Below are positions 1 to 6,045 of a stretch of 10,275 bases of DNA, piece after piece. Source of the stretch: an uncultured Collinsella sp. (lineage in GTDB: Bacteria; Actinomycetota; Coriobacteriia; Coriobacteriales; Coriobacteriaceae); contig URVF01000043.1 in assembly GCA_900551185.1 (NCBI GenBank), positions 1 through 10,275 of the forward strand, read 5' to 3'. Below the pieces are notes generated by a model that did no database searches, was not told the DNA's origin, and was given only the letters and a program-made list of their open reading frames with translations. A program made the translations under genes and the position numbers. Position 1 is the first letter of the stretch, and each line of letters opens with the position of its first letter.

Positions 1-36
1 TAGTCTCGTGGGCTCGGAGATGTGTATAAGAGACAG
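1..36. other. Nextera i7 adapter contamination (non-genomic)
   Basis: Positions 3-36 match the 34-base Nextera transposase read-2 adapter. Its last 19 bases (18-36) are the Tn5 mosaic end AGATGTGTATAAGAGACAG. The leading TA fits the end of the i7 index seen at the right end of the window. This is library-construction sequence left on the contig, not a natural Tn5 or IS50 end. Genomic sequence starts at 37. In silico translation of this stretch gives the well-known artefact peptide GSEMCIRDS, which must not be attached to the downstream protein. Confidence 0.98.
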
Positions 37-37
37 C

Positions 38-652
38 CCCGAGACCATCGACGCCATGGCCGAGACGCCTGCCGTTATGCCGCAGTTGCACCTGGCCGTC
101 CAGTCAGGTTCGACACGGATCCTCAAAGAGATGAATCGCCGTTATACACGCGAGGACTATCTGGGCCTGGTCGATCGCATTCGCAACCGCATGCCCGATA
201 TCGCGCTCTCGACCGACATTATCGTTGGCTTCCCGGGCGAGACTGAAGAAGACTTTGAGCAGACGCTCTCACTTGCCGAGACGGTCCGCTATGCTCAGGC
301 CTATACCTTCATCTATTCCAAGCGCGCCGGTACCCCGGCCGCCGAGATTGACGATCCTACGCCGCATGAGGTTATTCTCGAGCGTTTCAACCGCCTGGTT
401 AAGGTTATCGAGACCACGGCGCACGAGTACAACCAGGGTGAGCTTCATACTGTGGTGCCGGCGCTCATTGAGGGAACGAGTAAAAAGAACGACGCGGTCC
501 TGCTGGGCAAGAGTCCCAAGAATCAGACCGTGCATGCGCCTATCCCCGAGGGTTACAGCATCGATCAGCTTGTTGGCAAGATCGTTGATGTTGACGTTGA
601 CGTTGCCAAGACCTGGTATTTGTCCGGCTCCGTTGTGGGCGAGCCGCGCTAA
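38..652 (+). CDS. miaB: MiaB, tRNA-2-methylthio-N6-dimethylallyladenosine synthase (3' part)
   Basis: This is the C-terminal part, about 204 residues, of a radical-SAM methylthiotransferase. The family adds the 2-methylthio group to i6A37 in tRNAs reading UNN codons, using SAM and two iron-sulfur clusters. Visible radical-SAM segments are QLHLAVQSGS, TDIIVGFPGETEEDFEQT and FIYSKRAGTPAAEI. The last 60 or so residues form the RNA-binding TRAM domain, ending in TWYLSGSVV. The N-terminal MTTase domain and the CX3CX2C cluster motif are missing because the contig begins inside the gene at the adapter, so the gene is truncated by the assembly rather than being a pseudogene. The stop TAA (650-652) shares its last A with the miaA start. 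MiaA makes the i6A that MiaB modifies, so the neighbours act in sequence on the same base. Related methylthiotransferases (MtaB, RimO) are less likely given the miaA neighbour. Confidence 0.94.
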   Translation, partial: PETIDAMAETPAVMPQLHLAVQSGSTRILKEMNRRYTREDYLGLVDRIRNRMPDIALSTDIIVGFPGETEEDFEQTLSLAETVRYAQAYTFIYSKRAGTPAAEIDDPTPHEVILERFNRLVKVIETTAHEYNQGELHTVVPALIEGTSKKNDAVLLGKSPKNQTVHAPIPEGYSIDQLVGKIVDVDVDVAKTWYLSGSVVGEPR

Positions 653-1590
653 TGGTTTCTCCCGGGGCAGGTCTTTCCGCCGTTGCGATCGTCGGTCCGA
701 CGGCGGTTGGTAAGAGTGGTGTTGCCGACCGTTTGGCGGCTCGTCTTTCGTCCGAAGTGCTGTCGTGCGATGCGATGCAAATCTATCGCGGCATGGACAT
801 CGGTACCGCAAAGATGGCGCCCGATGAGTGTACGGCGCCGCTGCGTCTCGTCGACATTGTAGAGCCGGGTGTGGCGTACTCTGCGGCGCTTTATCAGGCT
901 GACGCTCGCGCGCATGTTGAGCGTTTGCTTGGCGAGGGCCGCCTACCGGTGTTTTGCGGGGGTACGGGGCTGTATCTCAAGGCCGCCCTCGATGAGATGG
1001 ACTTTCCCTCGGGTGAACTTGAGGACGATCGCCGTGCGGGCTATCAGGAGCTTGCCGAGCGTATTGGCGAGGAGGGACTGCATGCCCTGCTTGCCGAGCG
1101 CGACCCCGAGTCCGCTGCGGTCATCCACCCCCATAATGTTCGCCGCGTGATTCGCGCTCTCGAAATGCACGATGATGGAGTGTCCTACGCGCAGCAAAAG
1201 TCGCAGTTTAGTGTTCCGCGCGAGCATTATCACGCTCTGTGGTTTGGTCTGACGCGTAATCGCGAGATGCTCTACGAGCGCATTAACCTGCGCGTCGACC
1301 TGATGTTTGAGCAGGGCCTTGTCGATGAGGTTCGCGGTCTTATGGACCAGGGGCTGGCAGATGCCCTGACTTCGATGCAGGCGATTGGCTATAAAGAGAT
1401 TATCGATGCCTTTAACGGCGTGATTTCTATGGATGAGGCTCGCGAACTCATCAAGATGCGTTCGCGTCGCTATGCCAAGCGTCAGCTTTCGTGGTTTAAA
1501 CGCGATGACCGTATCGTGTGGTTCGATATGGACGAGTTTACGATCGATGAGGTCGTTGAGGACATCCTGCATCGTATTGAGGCTGTCTAA
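652..1590 (+). CDS. miaA: MiaA, tRNA dimethylallyltransferase
   Basis: A 312-residue protein, normal for the family. MiaA transfers the dimethylallyl group of DMAPP to N6 of A37 in tRNAs that read UNN codons, in the cytoplasm, giving the i6A substrate for MiaB. The P-loop GPTAVGKS lies at residues 15-22. The family block CDAMQIYRGMDIGTAK follows at about 39-54, with the conserved aspartate at 40, and GGTGLYLKA at about 103-111. The C-terminal part contains the family's helical insertion and AIGYKEI. The ATG at 652 overlaps the miaB stop as TAATG and has no convincing Shine-Dalgarno of its own, so translation probably depends on reinitiation after miaB. The gene ends with another TAATG overlap into hflX. 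The order miaB-miaA-hflX on one strand supports the assignment and suggests one transcript. Confidence 0.97.
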   Translation: MVSPGAGLSAVAIVGPTAVGKSGVADRLAARLSSEVLSCDAMQIYRGMDIGTAKMAPDECTAPLRLVDIVEPGVAYSAALYQADARAHVERLLGEGRLPVFCGGTGLYLKAALDEMDFPSGELEDDRRAGYQELAERIGEEGLHALLAERDPESAAVIHPHNVRRVIRALEMHDDGVSYAQQKSQFSVPREHYHALWFGLTRNREMLYERINLRVDLMFEQGLVDEVRGLMDQGLADALTSMQAIGYKEIIDAFNGVISMDEARELIKMRSRRYAKRQLSWFKRDDRIVWFDMDEFTIDEVVEDILHRIEAV

Positions 1591-2879
1591 TGGCTCGTTT
1601 TCCTCTTGTTTCCACGGCACCCGAGCCCGAGCGTGCCATTTTGGTTGGTGTTGAATGGCGCGACAATGCATGGCCGCTCGATCGATCGCTTGACGAGCTG
1701 GAGCGCCTTGCCCATACGGCTGGTGCCCGGTGCGTAGCGCGCTTGTCTCAGCGTTTGGTAAAGCCGTATCCTAAATCGTTTATCGGTTCCGGTAAGGTTG
1801 AAGAGCTGTGCGGCCTGGTGCATCGCATGGATGCCGATGTTGTTATCTTTGACGACGACCTGACGCCCTCGCAGCAATCCTATTTGGAGAAAGCCGTGGG
1901 CGAGCCGGTAAAGATTATCGATCGTACGGCACTGATCTTGGATATCTTTGGCCTGCATGCTCAGACGCGTGAGGGACGCCTACAGGTACAGCTGGCACAG
2001 CTTCAATATCTGTTGCCTCGTCTGCGTGGCATGTGGAGCCATCTTGCCAAGGAGCAGACGCGCGGCGGCATCGGTTCGCGCTTTGGCCAGGGTGAAAGCC
2101 AGCTCGAGGTTGACCGTCGCTTGATTCGCAATAAGATTGCTGCGCTTCGTCGTGAGCTTAAGCAGGTTGAACAGCGTCGCGATGTCCAGTCCAAGAGTCG
2201 CATTGAGTCACCGGCGTTTCGCGTCGCGTTAGCCGGTTATACCAATGCCGGTAAATCGACGTTGCTCAATCGCCTGACCGGCTCTACGGTACTTTCGCAG
2301 GACAAGCTGTTTGCTACGCTCGACCCGACGACGCGTTCGTATCACCTGCCCGGCGGTCGCGGCATGACGATCACCGATACCGTCGGCTTTATTCAAAAGC
2401 TGCCGCATGGTCTCGTTGATGCCTTTAAGTCCACGCTGTCTGAGGTTCTTGGTGCCGATCTAATTCTCAAAGTCGTAGATGCGTCTGACGAGGACTATGA
2501 GCGACAGCTGGAGGCTGTCGACCGCGTGCTTGATGAGATCGGCGCTGGAGAGCGTTTAACGCTGACCGTATTCAATAAAATCGATCTTCTCGATAGCGTT
2601 GATCGACTGAGCTTCCGTCGTCGCTATCCCGAGGCCGTGCTGTTCTCGGCCCAGACGGGCGAGGGACTCGACGATCTCGTCGACCGTATTGCTCGTGAGG
2701 CGGCTGCTACCGATGTGTTGCTCTCTGCTGATATCCCGTATCGCGAGGGCGCCCTCATTACGCTGGTGCATGAGCAGGGAACCCTTTTGCACGAGGAATA
2801 TCTTGAGGACGGCGTTCGTATTGTGGCGAAGCTTCCGGCCCGTATCGCGCCGCGGCTCGAGCGTTATCGCACCGAGTAG
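1590..2879 (+). CDS. hflX: HflX, ribosome-associated GTPase
   Basis: A 429-residue GTPase of the HflX family. Family members bind the 50S subunit and split stalled or hibernating 70S ribosomes under stress. The N-terminal HflX domain contains KSFIGSGKVEEL (residues 62-73) and VIFDDDLTPSQQ (85-96). The linker has the family signature QLAQLQYLLPRLRGMW (134-149) and GGIGSRFGQGE (159-169), followed by a charged helix. The G domain has G1 GYTNAGKS (216-223), G3 DTVG (263-266) and G4 NKID (329-332). The start ATG overlaps the miaA stop as TAATG, with only a weak upstream TTGAGG, so translational coupling is likely. The 3' end overlaps the convergent acyltransferase-like gene by 16 bp, leaving no room for a dedicated terminator between them. 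Confidence 0.96.
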   Translation: MARFPLVSTAPEPERAILVGVEWRDNAWPLDRSLDELERLAHTAGARCVARLSQRLVKPYPKSFIGSGKVEELCGLVHRMDADVVIFDDDLTPSQQSYLEKAVGEPVKIIDRTALILDIFGLHAQTREGRLQVQLAQLQYLLPRLRGMWSHLAKEQTRGGIGSRFGQGESQLEVDRRLIRNKIAALRRELKQVEQRRDVQSKSRIESPAFRVALAGYTNAGKSTLLNRLTGSTVLSQDKLFATLDPTTRSYHLPGGRGMTITDTVGFIQKLPHGLVDAFKSTLSEVLGADLILKVVDASDEDYERQLEAVDRVLDEIGAGERLTLTVFNKIDLLDSVDRLSFRRRYPEAVLFSAQTGEGLDDLVDRIAREAAATDVLLSADIPYREGALITLVHEQGTLLHEEYLEDGVRIVAKLPARIAPRLERYRTE

Positions 2880-3568
2880 ACGAGCTCCAAAATGCCCAGA
2901 ATGATGGGCTGATGCAGCAGATAAAAGGGGAGTGCATGACGTCCAAGGCTGGCGAGCGCCGGCAGGGGGTTGGCGTAGGCCCAGATTGGGGCGGTTTTAT
3001 CGATTCCCTGCGCTATATGTGCGGCGAAGTATCCTGCAAGATACATAAAGATAAACGGGATGATGGGGTAGTAATCACCTGAAACAAACCCAGGGTTCGG
3101 AAATCCCAGCCACGCCAGGTAGGGGACAGGGTAGATCGTTTTGGGGATGCTCCAGGTGAGGGCGAACAACACAAGGCATAGGGACATGCCCCATCTCGCC
3201 GATATCTTCTTAAGGACGGGATCGGTCAACGCCACGATGCCGGTACATGCGGCCATGCAGTAGATGATGCCAAAATTAACCGAATCGTCTACTGAGACAA
3301 GTGTTGTTGCCAACCAGACGACGAGTGCTGCTAAGGCGTATTTGGCGGCACGTTTGATATTGTTGCGCGAAAGGGTGCACATCCAACCCGCGATAAATAA
3401 AAATACCCAGCTGATGCTGGCGCGCCAGATGTCTTGAAAGACAGTCTGGGTAAACCAGGGCATATCCCAGTCGTACAGGTAGGCGAGATCGTAGCAAGCG
3501 TGAAAACCTGCCATTGAAATCATCGTAAACCCGCGGACGGTATCAAAGATGGTGATGCGTTTTTGCAT
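2864..3568 (-). CDS. Membrane acyltransferase-like protein (HGSNAT/DUF1624-type domain)
   Basis: A 234-residue, very hydrophobic protein. The N-terminus reads TIFDTVRGFTMISMAGFH, the D-x-x-RG and downstream histidine pattern of the heparan-alpha-glucosaminide N-acetyltransferase catalytic-like family (PF07786/DUF1624). The segment RHALPFYLLHQP near residues 210-221 is the typical C-terminal motif of this type of integral membrane acyltransferase. About six or seven membrane segments can be seen, near residues 11-27, 48-64, 76-92, 98-115, 127-141, 166-186 and 212-230. The substrate cannot be read from the sequence. The ATG (3568-3566) overlaps the lexA stop as TAATG on the minus strand and has no Shine-Dalgarno, so the gene appears to be read from the lexA transcript by reinitiation. 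It would then share lexA's SOS control; that is inference. The family is convincing, the function is not. Confidence 0.82.
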   Translation of the reverse strand: MQKRITIFDTVRGFTMISMAGFHACYDLAYLYDWDMPWFTQTVFQDIWRASISWVFLFIAGWMCTLSRNNIKRAAKYALAALVVWLATTLVSVDDSVNFGIIYCMAACTGIVALTDPVLKKISARWGMSLCLVLFALTWSIPKTIYPVPYLAWLGFPNPGFVSGDYYPIIPFIFMYLAGYFAAHIAQGIDKTAPIWAYANPLPALASLGRHALPFYLLHQPIILGILELVYSVR

Positions 3569-4212
3569 TACGAGAACCGGCGCATCAAGCCGACGACTTT
3601 GCCCAAGATAGCGGGATTCGTTGCATAGATAGGCTCCATGGTGTCATTCTCGGGTTGCAGGCGTACGCGTCCCTGCTCCTTGTAGAACGTCTTGACGGTC
3701 GCTGAACCATCAATCATGGCCACGACAATTTCGCCGTTCATGGCACTCTTTTGTTCACGGACGATGATGTAATCGCCATTGAAGATGCCGACATTGATCA
3801 TTGAGCTCCCATGCACCTCAAGGATAAAGGAACCCTGATCGGTGGCGATTTCGGTCGGGATAGTAAAAGTGTCTTCGATATTCTGCTCGGCCAGAATGGG
3901 AATCCCAGCCGCGACGCGACCAACGAGCGGTAGCGAGACCGTTCCGCGAGGTGCGGTGGGCTCGTCAGATTTAGAAATTGAGACAGAGGAACCGTCCTCG
4001 TTAAAGAGTTCCAGGGCGCGCGGTTTGGTGGCATCGCGCTTGAGTAGCCCGCGCGCCTCCAGGGCAGATAGATGGGCGTGCACGGTGCTGGGGGAGGAAA
4101 GGCCCACGGCAGAAGCCATCTCGCGCACGCTGGGCGGATAACCCTTCTCCTGCTGATATTCCTTGATGAAGTCGTAAATTTGCTGCTGACGCTTGGTAAT
4201 TTTGCGAGCCAT
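3568..4212 (-). CDS. lexA: LexA, SOS-response repressor and self-cleaving protease
   Basis: A 214-residue LexA, of usual length. LexA represses DNA-damage genes by binding operators as a dimer, and cleaves itself when RecA filaments form. The winged HTH spans residues 1-65, with YPPSVREMASAVGLSS and TVHAHLSALEARGLL. The cleavage bond is Ala102-Gly103 in GRVAAGIPI. The catalytic serine is Ser137 in HGSSM and the lysine is Lys174 in ATVKTF, so the protease looks intact. The start at 4212 (MARKITKRQ) is chosen because it is where family alignment begins and because AGAGG lies 8 bases upstream. An in-frame ATG at 4233 and a start at 4317 would run through the operator region and add non-family residues. 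It is divergent from the LysM-nrdR-dut genes and is followed directly by the acyltransferase-like gene. Three LexA boxes upstream indicate autoregulation. Confidence 0.96.
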   Translation of the reverse strand: MARKITKRQQQIYDFIKEYQQEKGYPPSVREMASAVGLSSPSTVHAHLSALEARGLLKRDATKPRALELFNEDGSSVSISKSDEPTAPRGTVSLPLVGRVAAGIPILAEQNIEDTFTIPTEIATDQGSFILEVHGSSMINVGIFNGDYIIVREQKSAMNGEIVVAMIDGSATVKTFYKEQGRVRLQPENDTMEPIYATNPAILGKVVGLMRRFS

Positions 4213-4235
4213 CAGGGCATCCTCTCTACCCATGT

Positions 4236-4249
4236 CAAACAAATGTTCG
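4236..4249. promoter_or_regulatory. LexA box 1 (imperfect)
   Basis: CAAACAAATGTTCG has one perfect half site (GTTCG) and one with a single change (AAAC for GAAC). It lies 23 bp upstream of the lexA start codon, in its 5' leader, and 28 bp from box 2. The type matches the CGAAC-N4-GTTCG operators of Gram-positive LexA. Confidence 0.65.
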
Positions 4250-4257
4250 AATTTTGC

Positions 4258-4285
4258 TTGACAGGAACAACTGTTCGAAGATAAT
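4258..4285 (+). promoter_or_regulatory. Sigma-70-type promoter for the LysM-nrdR-dut genes, with a LexA box in its spacer
   Basis: A consensus -35 TTGACA at 4258-4263 is followed after 16 bp by GATAAT at 4280-4285. It faces the LysM gene, whose start is about 88 bp from the -10. LexA box 2 (4264-4277) fills nearly the whole spacer, and box 3 begins about 6 bp after the -10, near the expected transcription start. Bound LexA would block RNA polymerase directly. No equally good lexA promoter was found on the other strand. Confidence 0.75.
4264..4277. promoter_or_regulatory. LexA box 2
   Basis: GGAACAACTGTTCG contains a full GAAC-N4-GTTC core; on the minus strand it reads CGAACAGTTGTTCC. It occupies the spacer between the -35 and -10 of the plus-strand promoter. 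Confidence 0.85.
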
Positions 4286-4291
4286 AATAAC

Positions 4292-4305
4292 CGAACATTC
4301 GTTCT
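4292..4305. promoter_or_regulatory. LexA box 3
   Basis: CGAACATTCGTTCT contains a full GAAC-N4-GTTC core. It lies at the expected transcription start of the plus-strand promoter and is 28 bp from box 2. A further half site (GTTCT at 4344-4348, opposite half degenerate) lies closer to the LysM gene but is too weak to call. Confidence 0.87.
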
Positions 4306-4372
4306 CGCGCTAGACATTTTTGTCCGCGCGGCTTGATAAAACTGTTCTCAGCAAAACACGCGAGAGGAGAAC

Positions 4373-4825
4373 ATGATGAACGCAACGAATATGGTCCAGG
4401 GAAACCTTGCCCTTAAACTCGAGACGCCTGCAGAACCCACTTTTACGGTTGTTCAGGGTGGCCGCTCCGGCTTTCAGCCTTTGACCGTAAAGCCTGCTCG
4501 CAATCAGCAGGCTGTAGTTGCGCCGGCCCGCGTTGCCCTGATGGTTCCGGCGATTGTCGCCGTTGCCGTTGCGCTTACGCTCTTCGTTGTCCTCGCTACG
4601 TCGGTCTTTAGCGCTCGTCACGCCGCGTATGCCGAGTCCGTTTCCAACGTTACCTACGAGACTATTCGCGTTCAGCCTGGTGATTCTCTTTGGTCGCTTG
4701 CCGAGGAATATCCTATCGAAGGCCTTTCCACGCAAGAGACTTCCGACATGATCCGTAACGTCAATCATCTGGAGCATGGTTCGCTCGCCGCCGGTGCGCA
4801 TCTTAAGGTTCCTGCTCGTTCGTAA
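4373..4825 (+). CDS. Membrane-anchored LysM protein, putative SOS cell-division inhibitor (YneA/DivS-like)
   Basis: A 150-residue protein with a proline- and glutamine-containing cytoplasmic N-terminus (1-54), one membrane helix (about 55-78, APARVALMVPAIVAVAVALT), and an outside LysM domain (about 96-147, with RVQPGDSLWSLAEEYP and GAHLKVP). LysM domains bind peptidoglycan. The order lexA, divergent LysM/membrane protein, nrdR is known in Actinobacteria (C. glutamicum DivS, M. tuberculosis Rv2719c), and Bacillus YneA sits divergent to lexA in the same way. Those proteins halt division during the SOS response, so the same role is inferred here. AGGAG at 4365-4369 lies 3 bases before the ATG at 4373 and 6 before the ATG at 4376. 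The second may be the true start; it differs by one residue. Expression from the LexA-blocked promoter upstream is likely. Confidence 0.85.
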   Translation: MMNATNMVQGNLALKLETPAEPTFTVVQGGRSGFQPLTVKPARNQQAVVAPARVALMVPAIVAVAVALTLFVVLATSVFSARHAAYAESVSNVTYETIRVQPGDSLWSLAEEYPIEGLSTQETSDMIRNVNHLEHGSLAAGAHLKVPARS

Positions 4826-4838
4826 TCATTATCGCGCT

Positions 4839-4882
4839 GCGCATGGTACCCTTGTTATCGTTTAAGAGGAGGTACCATGCGC
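4839..4882 (+). promoter_or_regulatory. Inverted repeat over the nrdR ribosome-binding site and start codon
   Basis: GCGCATGGTACC (4839-4850) and GGTACCATGCGC (4871-4882) are perfect 12-bp inverted repeats with a 20-base loop. In mRNA the stem would take in the last two G of the AGGAGG Shine-Dalgarno (4867-4872) and the whole ATG (4877-4879), while the rest of the Shine-Dalgarno sits in the loop. It could therefore limit nrdR translation. The stretch has no T-run and is not a terminator. Confidence 0.6.
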
Positions 4883-5320
4883 TGTCCCAAATGTGGCAAG
4901 GCACATACCCGCGTCGTTGATTCCCGTATGCAGGAGTCAAATAACACCATTAAGCGCCGTCGTGAATGTTGCTCGTGTAACTATCGCTTTACAACGTTCG
5001 AGCGATGCGAAGACCCAATTGAGGTCATTAAGTCGGACGGAACCAAGCAGCGGTTCGATCGCAATAAGCTGCTCGTCGGATTGATGCGTGCCACCATCAA
5101 GCGCGATATCGACACTAAGAAGCTTAATGAGATTATCGACGACATCGAGGTTGAGCTGCGCTCTCGCACGCTGACGGCTGTCACGTCCCATGAGTTGGGT
5201 GACATGGTGCTCAAGCGCTTGGCCAAGATCGACAAGGTGGCGTACATCCGCTTTGCCTCGGTCTACCGCGATTTCAAAGACGTCGATGAGTTTCTGCAAG
5301 AGCTCGACAAGCTAAGGTGA
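4877..5320 (+). CDS. nrdR: NrdR, ribonucleotide reductase transcriptional repressor
   Basis: A 147-residue protein of standard length. NrdR senses ATP/dATP through its ATP-cone and represses ribonucleotide reductase genes. The N-terminal zinc ribbon is complete: Cys3 and Cys6 (MRCPKCG), then Cys31 and Cys34 in RRRECCSCNYRFTTFE. The ATP-cone occupies about residues 47-137, starting at PIEVIKSDGTKQRFDRNKL. AGGAGG (4867-4872) lies 4 bases upstream of the ATG and is partly enclosed in a 12-bp inverted repeat. The gene is 51 bp after the LysM gene and 4 bp before dut, so the three probably share a transcript. No ribonucleotide reductase gene or clear NrdR box is visible in this window. Confidence 0.97.
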   Translation: MRCPKCGKAHTRVVDSRMQESNNTIKRRRECCSCNYRFTTFERCEDPIEVIKSDGTKQRFDRNKLLVGLMRATIKRDIDTKKLNEIIDDIEVELRSRTLTAVTSHELGDMVLKRLAKIDKVAYIRFASVYRDFKDVDEFLQELDKLR

Positions 5321-5324
5321 TTCC

Positions 5325-5768
5325 ATGTCCAACATTACCGTCAACATAAAGCGTCTCGACCCCACCGTCGAGCTTCCCAAATACGCCCATCCCACCGATG
5401 CCGGCTTGGATCTGCGCTCCAACGAGGACTGCGTCCTGAAGCCCTTCGAACGCCGTCTGGTCTCTACTGGGTTGGCTATCGCCCTGCCCGATGGCTACGC
5501 CGGCTTCGTCCAGCCCCGTAGCGGTCTCGCCATCAAACAGGGCCTGTCTATAGTCAATACGCCTGGCCTCATCGACGCCCACTACCGAGGAGAACTCAAG
5601 GTTATCCTCATCAACCTGGATCCCTCCAACAACATCCAAATCAACAAAGGCGACCGCATAGCCCAACTCGTCATCCAAGAAGTCCCCACGGTCAATCTCA
5701 TAGAGGTAGACGAGCTAGACAAAACCGACCGAGGCAACGGAGGCTTCGGCTCCAGCGGCGTCGCCTAG
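5325..5768 (+). CDS. dut: dUTPase (deoxyuridine 5'-triphosphate nucleotidohydrolase)
   Basis: A 147-residue trimeric-type dUTPase. It hydrolyses dUTP to dUMP and pyrophosphate, keeping uracil out of DNA and feeding dTMP synthesis. All five family motifs are present: DAGLDL (25-30), PRSGLA (64-69), NTPGLIDAHYRGE (78-90, with catalytic Asp85), GDRIAQLV (109-116) and the C-terminal arm RGNGGFGSSG (136-145). The ATG follows the nrdR stop by 4 bp, and an AAGGTGA overlapping the nrdR stop can serve as the Shine-Dalgarno. Joint expression with nrdR makes sense, since both adjust dNTP pools. The last third uses ATA, CTA, CGA, CAA and GGA codons more than the neighbouring genes do. The first palindromic element begins 16 bp after the stop. 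Confidence 0.97.
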   Translation: MSNITVNIKRLDPTVELPKYAHPTDAGLDLRSNEDCVLKPFERRLVSTGLAIALPDGYAGFVQPRSGLAIKQGLSIVNTPGLIDAHYRGELKVILINLDPSNNIQINKGDRIAQLVIQEVPTVNLIEVDELDKTDRGNGGFGSSGVA

Positions 5769-5784
5769 GGGTACTCGTATCCCT

Positions 5785-5887
5785 CCCGCCCGGGGCTTAC
5801 CTATATCATTCCATGCTCAAACATTCTCGCGTCGCTTCGCTCGCTGCGAAACTGCGCGTGGAACGATATAGGTAAGCCCCGGGCGGG
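5785..5887 (+). repeat. Palindromic element A, 3' of dut
   Basis: A 103-bp element with perfect 23-bp arms (5785-5807 and 5865-5887). The outer part is CCCGCCCGGGGCTTACC and the inner part TATATC. After one A-C mismatch the stem continues for 8 pairs (5809-5816 with 5856-5863, one G-T). The middle carries a CG-rich loop region with CGCTTCGCTCGC. Its core is about the reverse complement of element B. No T-run follows, so it does not look like an ordinary intrinsic terminator. TACTCG occurs on both sides (5772-5777 and 5892-5897) and might be a trace of insertion, though six bases could be chance. Confidence 0.85.
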
Positions 5888-5920
5888 CGGCTACTCGCTT
5901 GAAACAATATTTACTTTTCT

Positions 5921-5969
5921 AGTAAGTCGATGCGATAAAGGGACGCCTCCTTTGTCGCATCGACTTACT
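5921..5969 (+). terminator. Long hairpin, possible terminator of the dut transcript
   Basis: AGTAAGTCGATGCGA (5921-5935) pairs perfectly with 5955-5969. The stem extends inward through a T-G pair and AAAGG/CCTTT, giving 21 pairs around a 7-base loop. It is followed on the plus strand by the T-rich GTATTTATATTTTCT. The T-tract is broken, so it is a weak or unusual terminator. On the minus strand no T-run follows. It shares no sequence with elements A and B. Confidence 0.5.
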
Positions 5970-6045
5970 GTATTTATATTTTCTGGTTCCCCTTTTCAGA
6001 TTCTACTGGTGGGGAATCTGGTATAGCCGCTAGTACGTTAACGCA

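Noticed and set aside
8..37. Apparent N-terminal peptide GSEMCIRDS fused to MiaB
   Set aside because: It is the translation of the Nextera adapter and not part of the gene.
4213..4317. Longer LexA beginning at 4317
   Set aside because: The extra residues would be encoded by the LexA boxes and promoter, and the family N-terminus and ribosome-binding site fit 4212.
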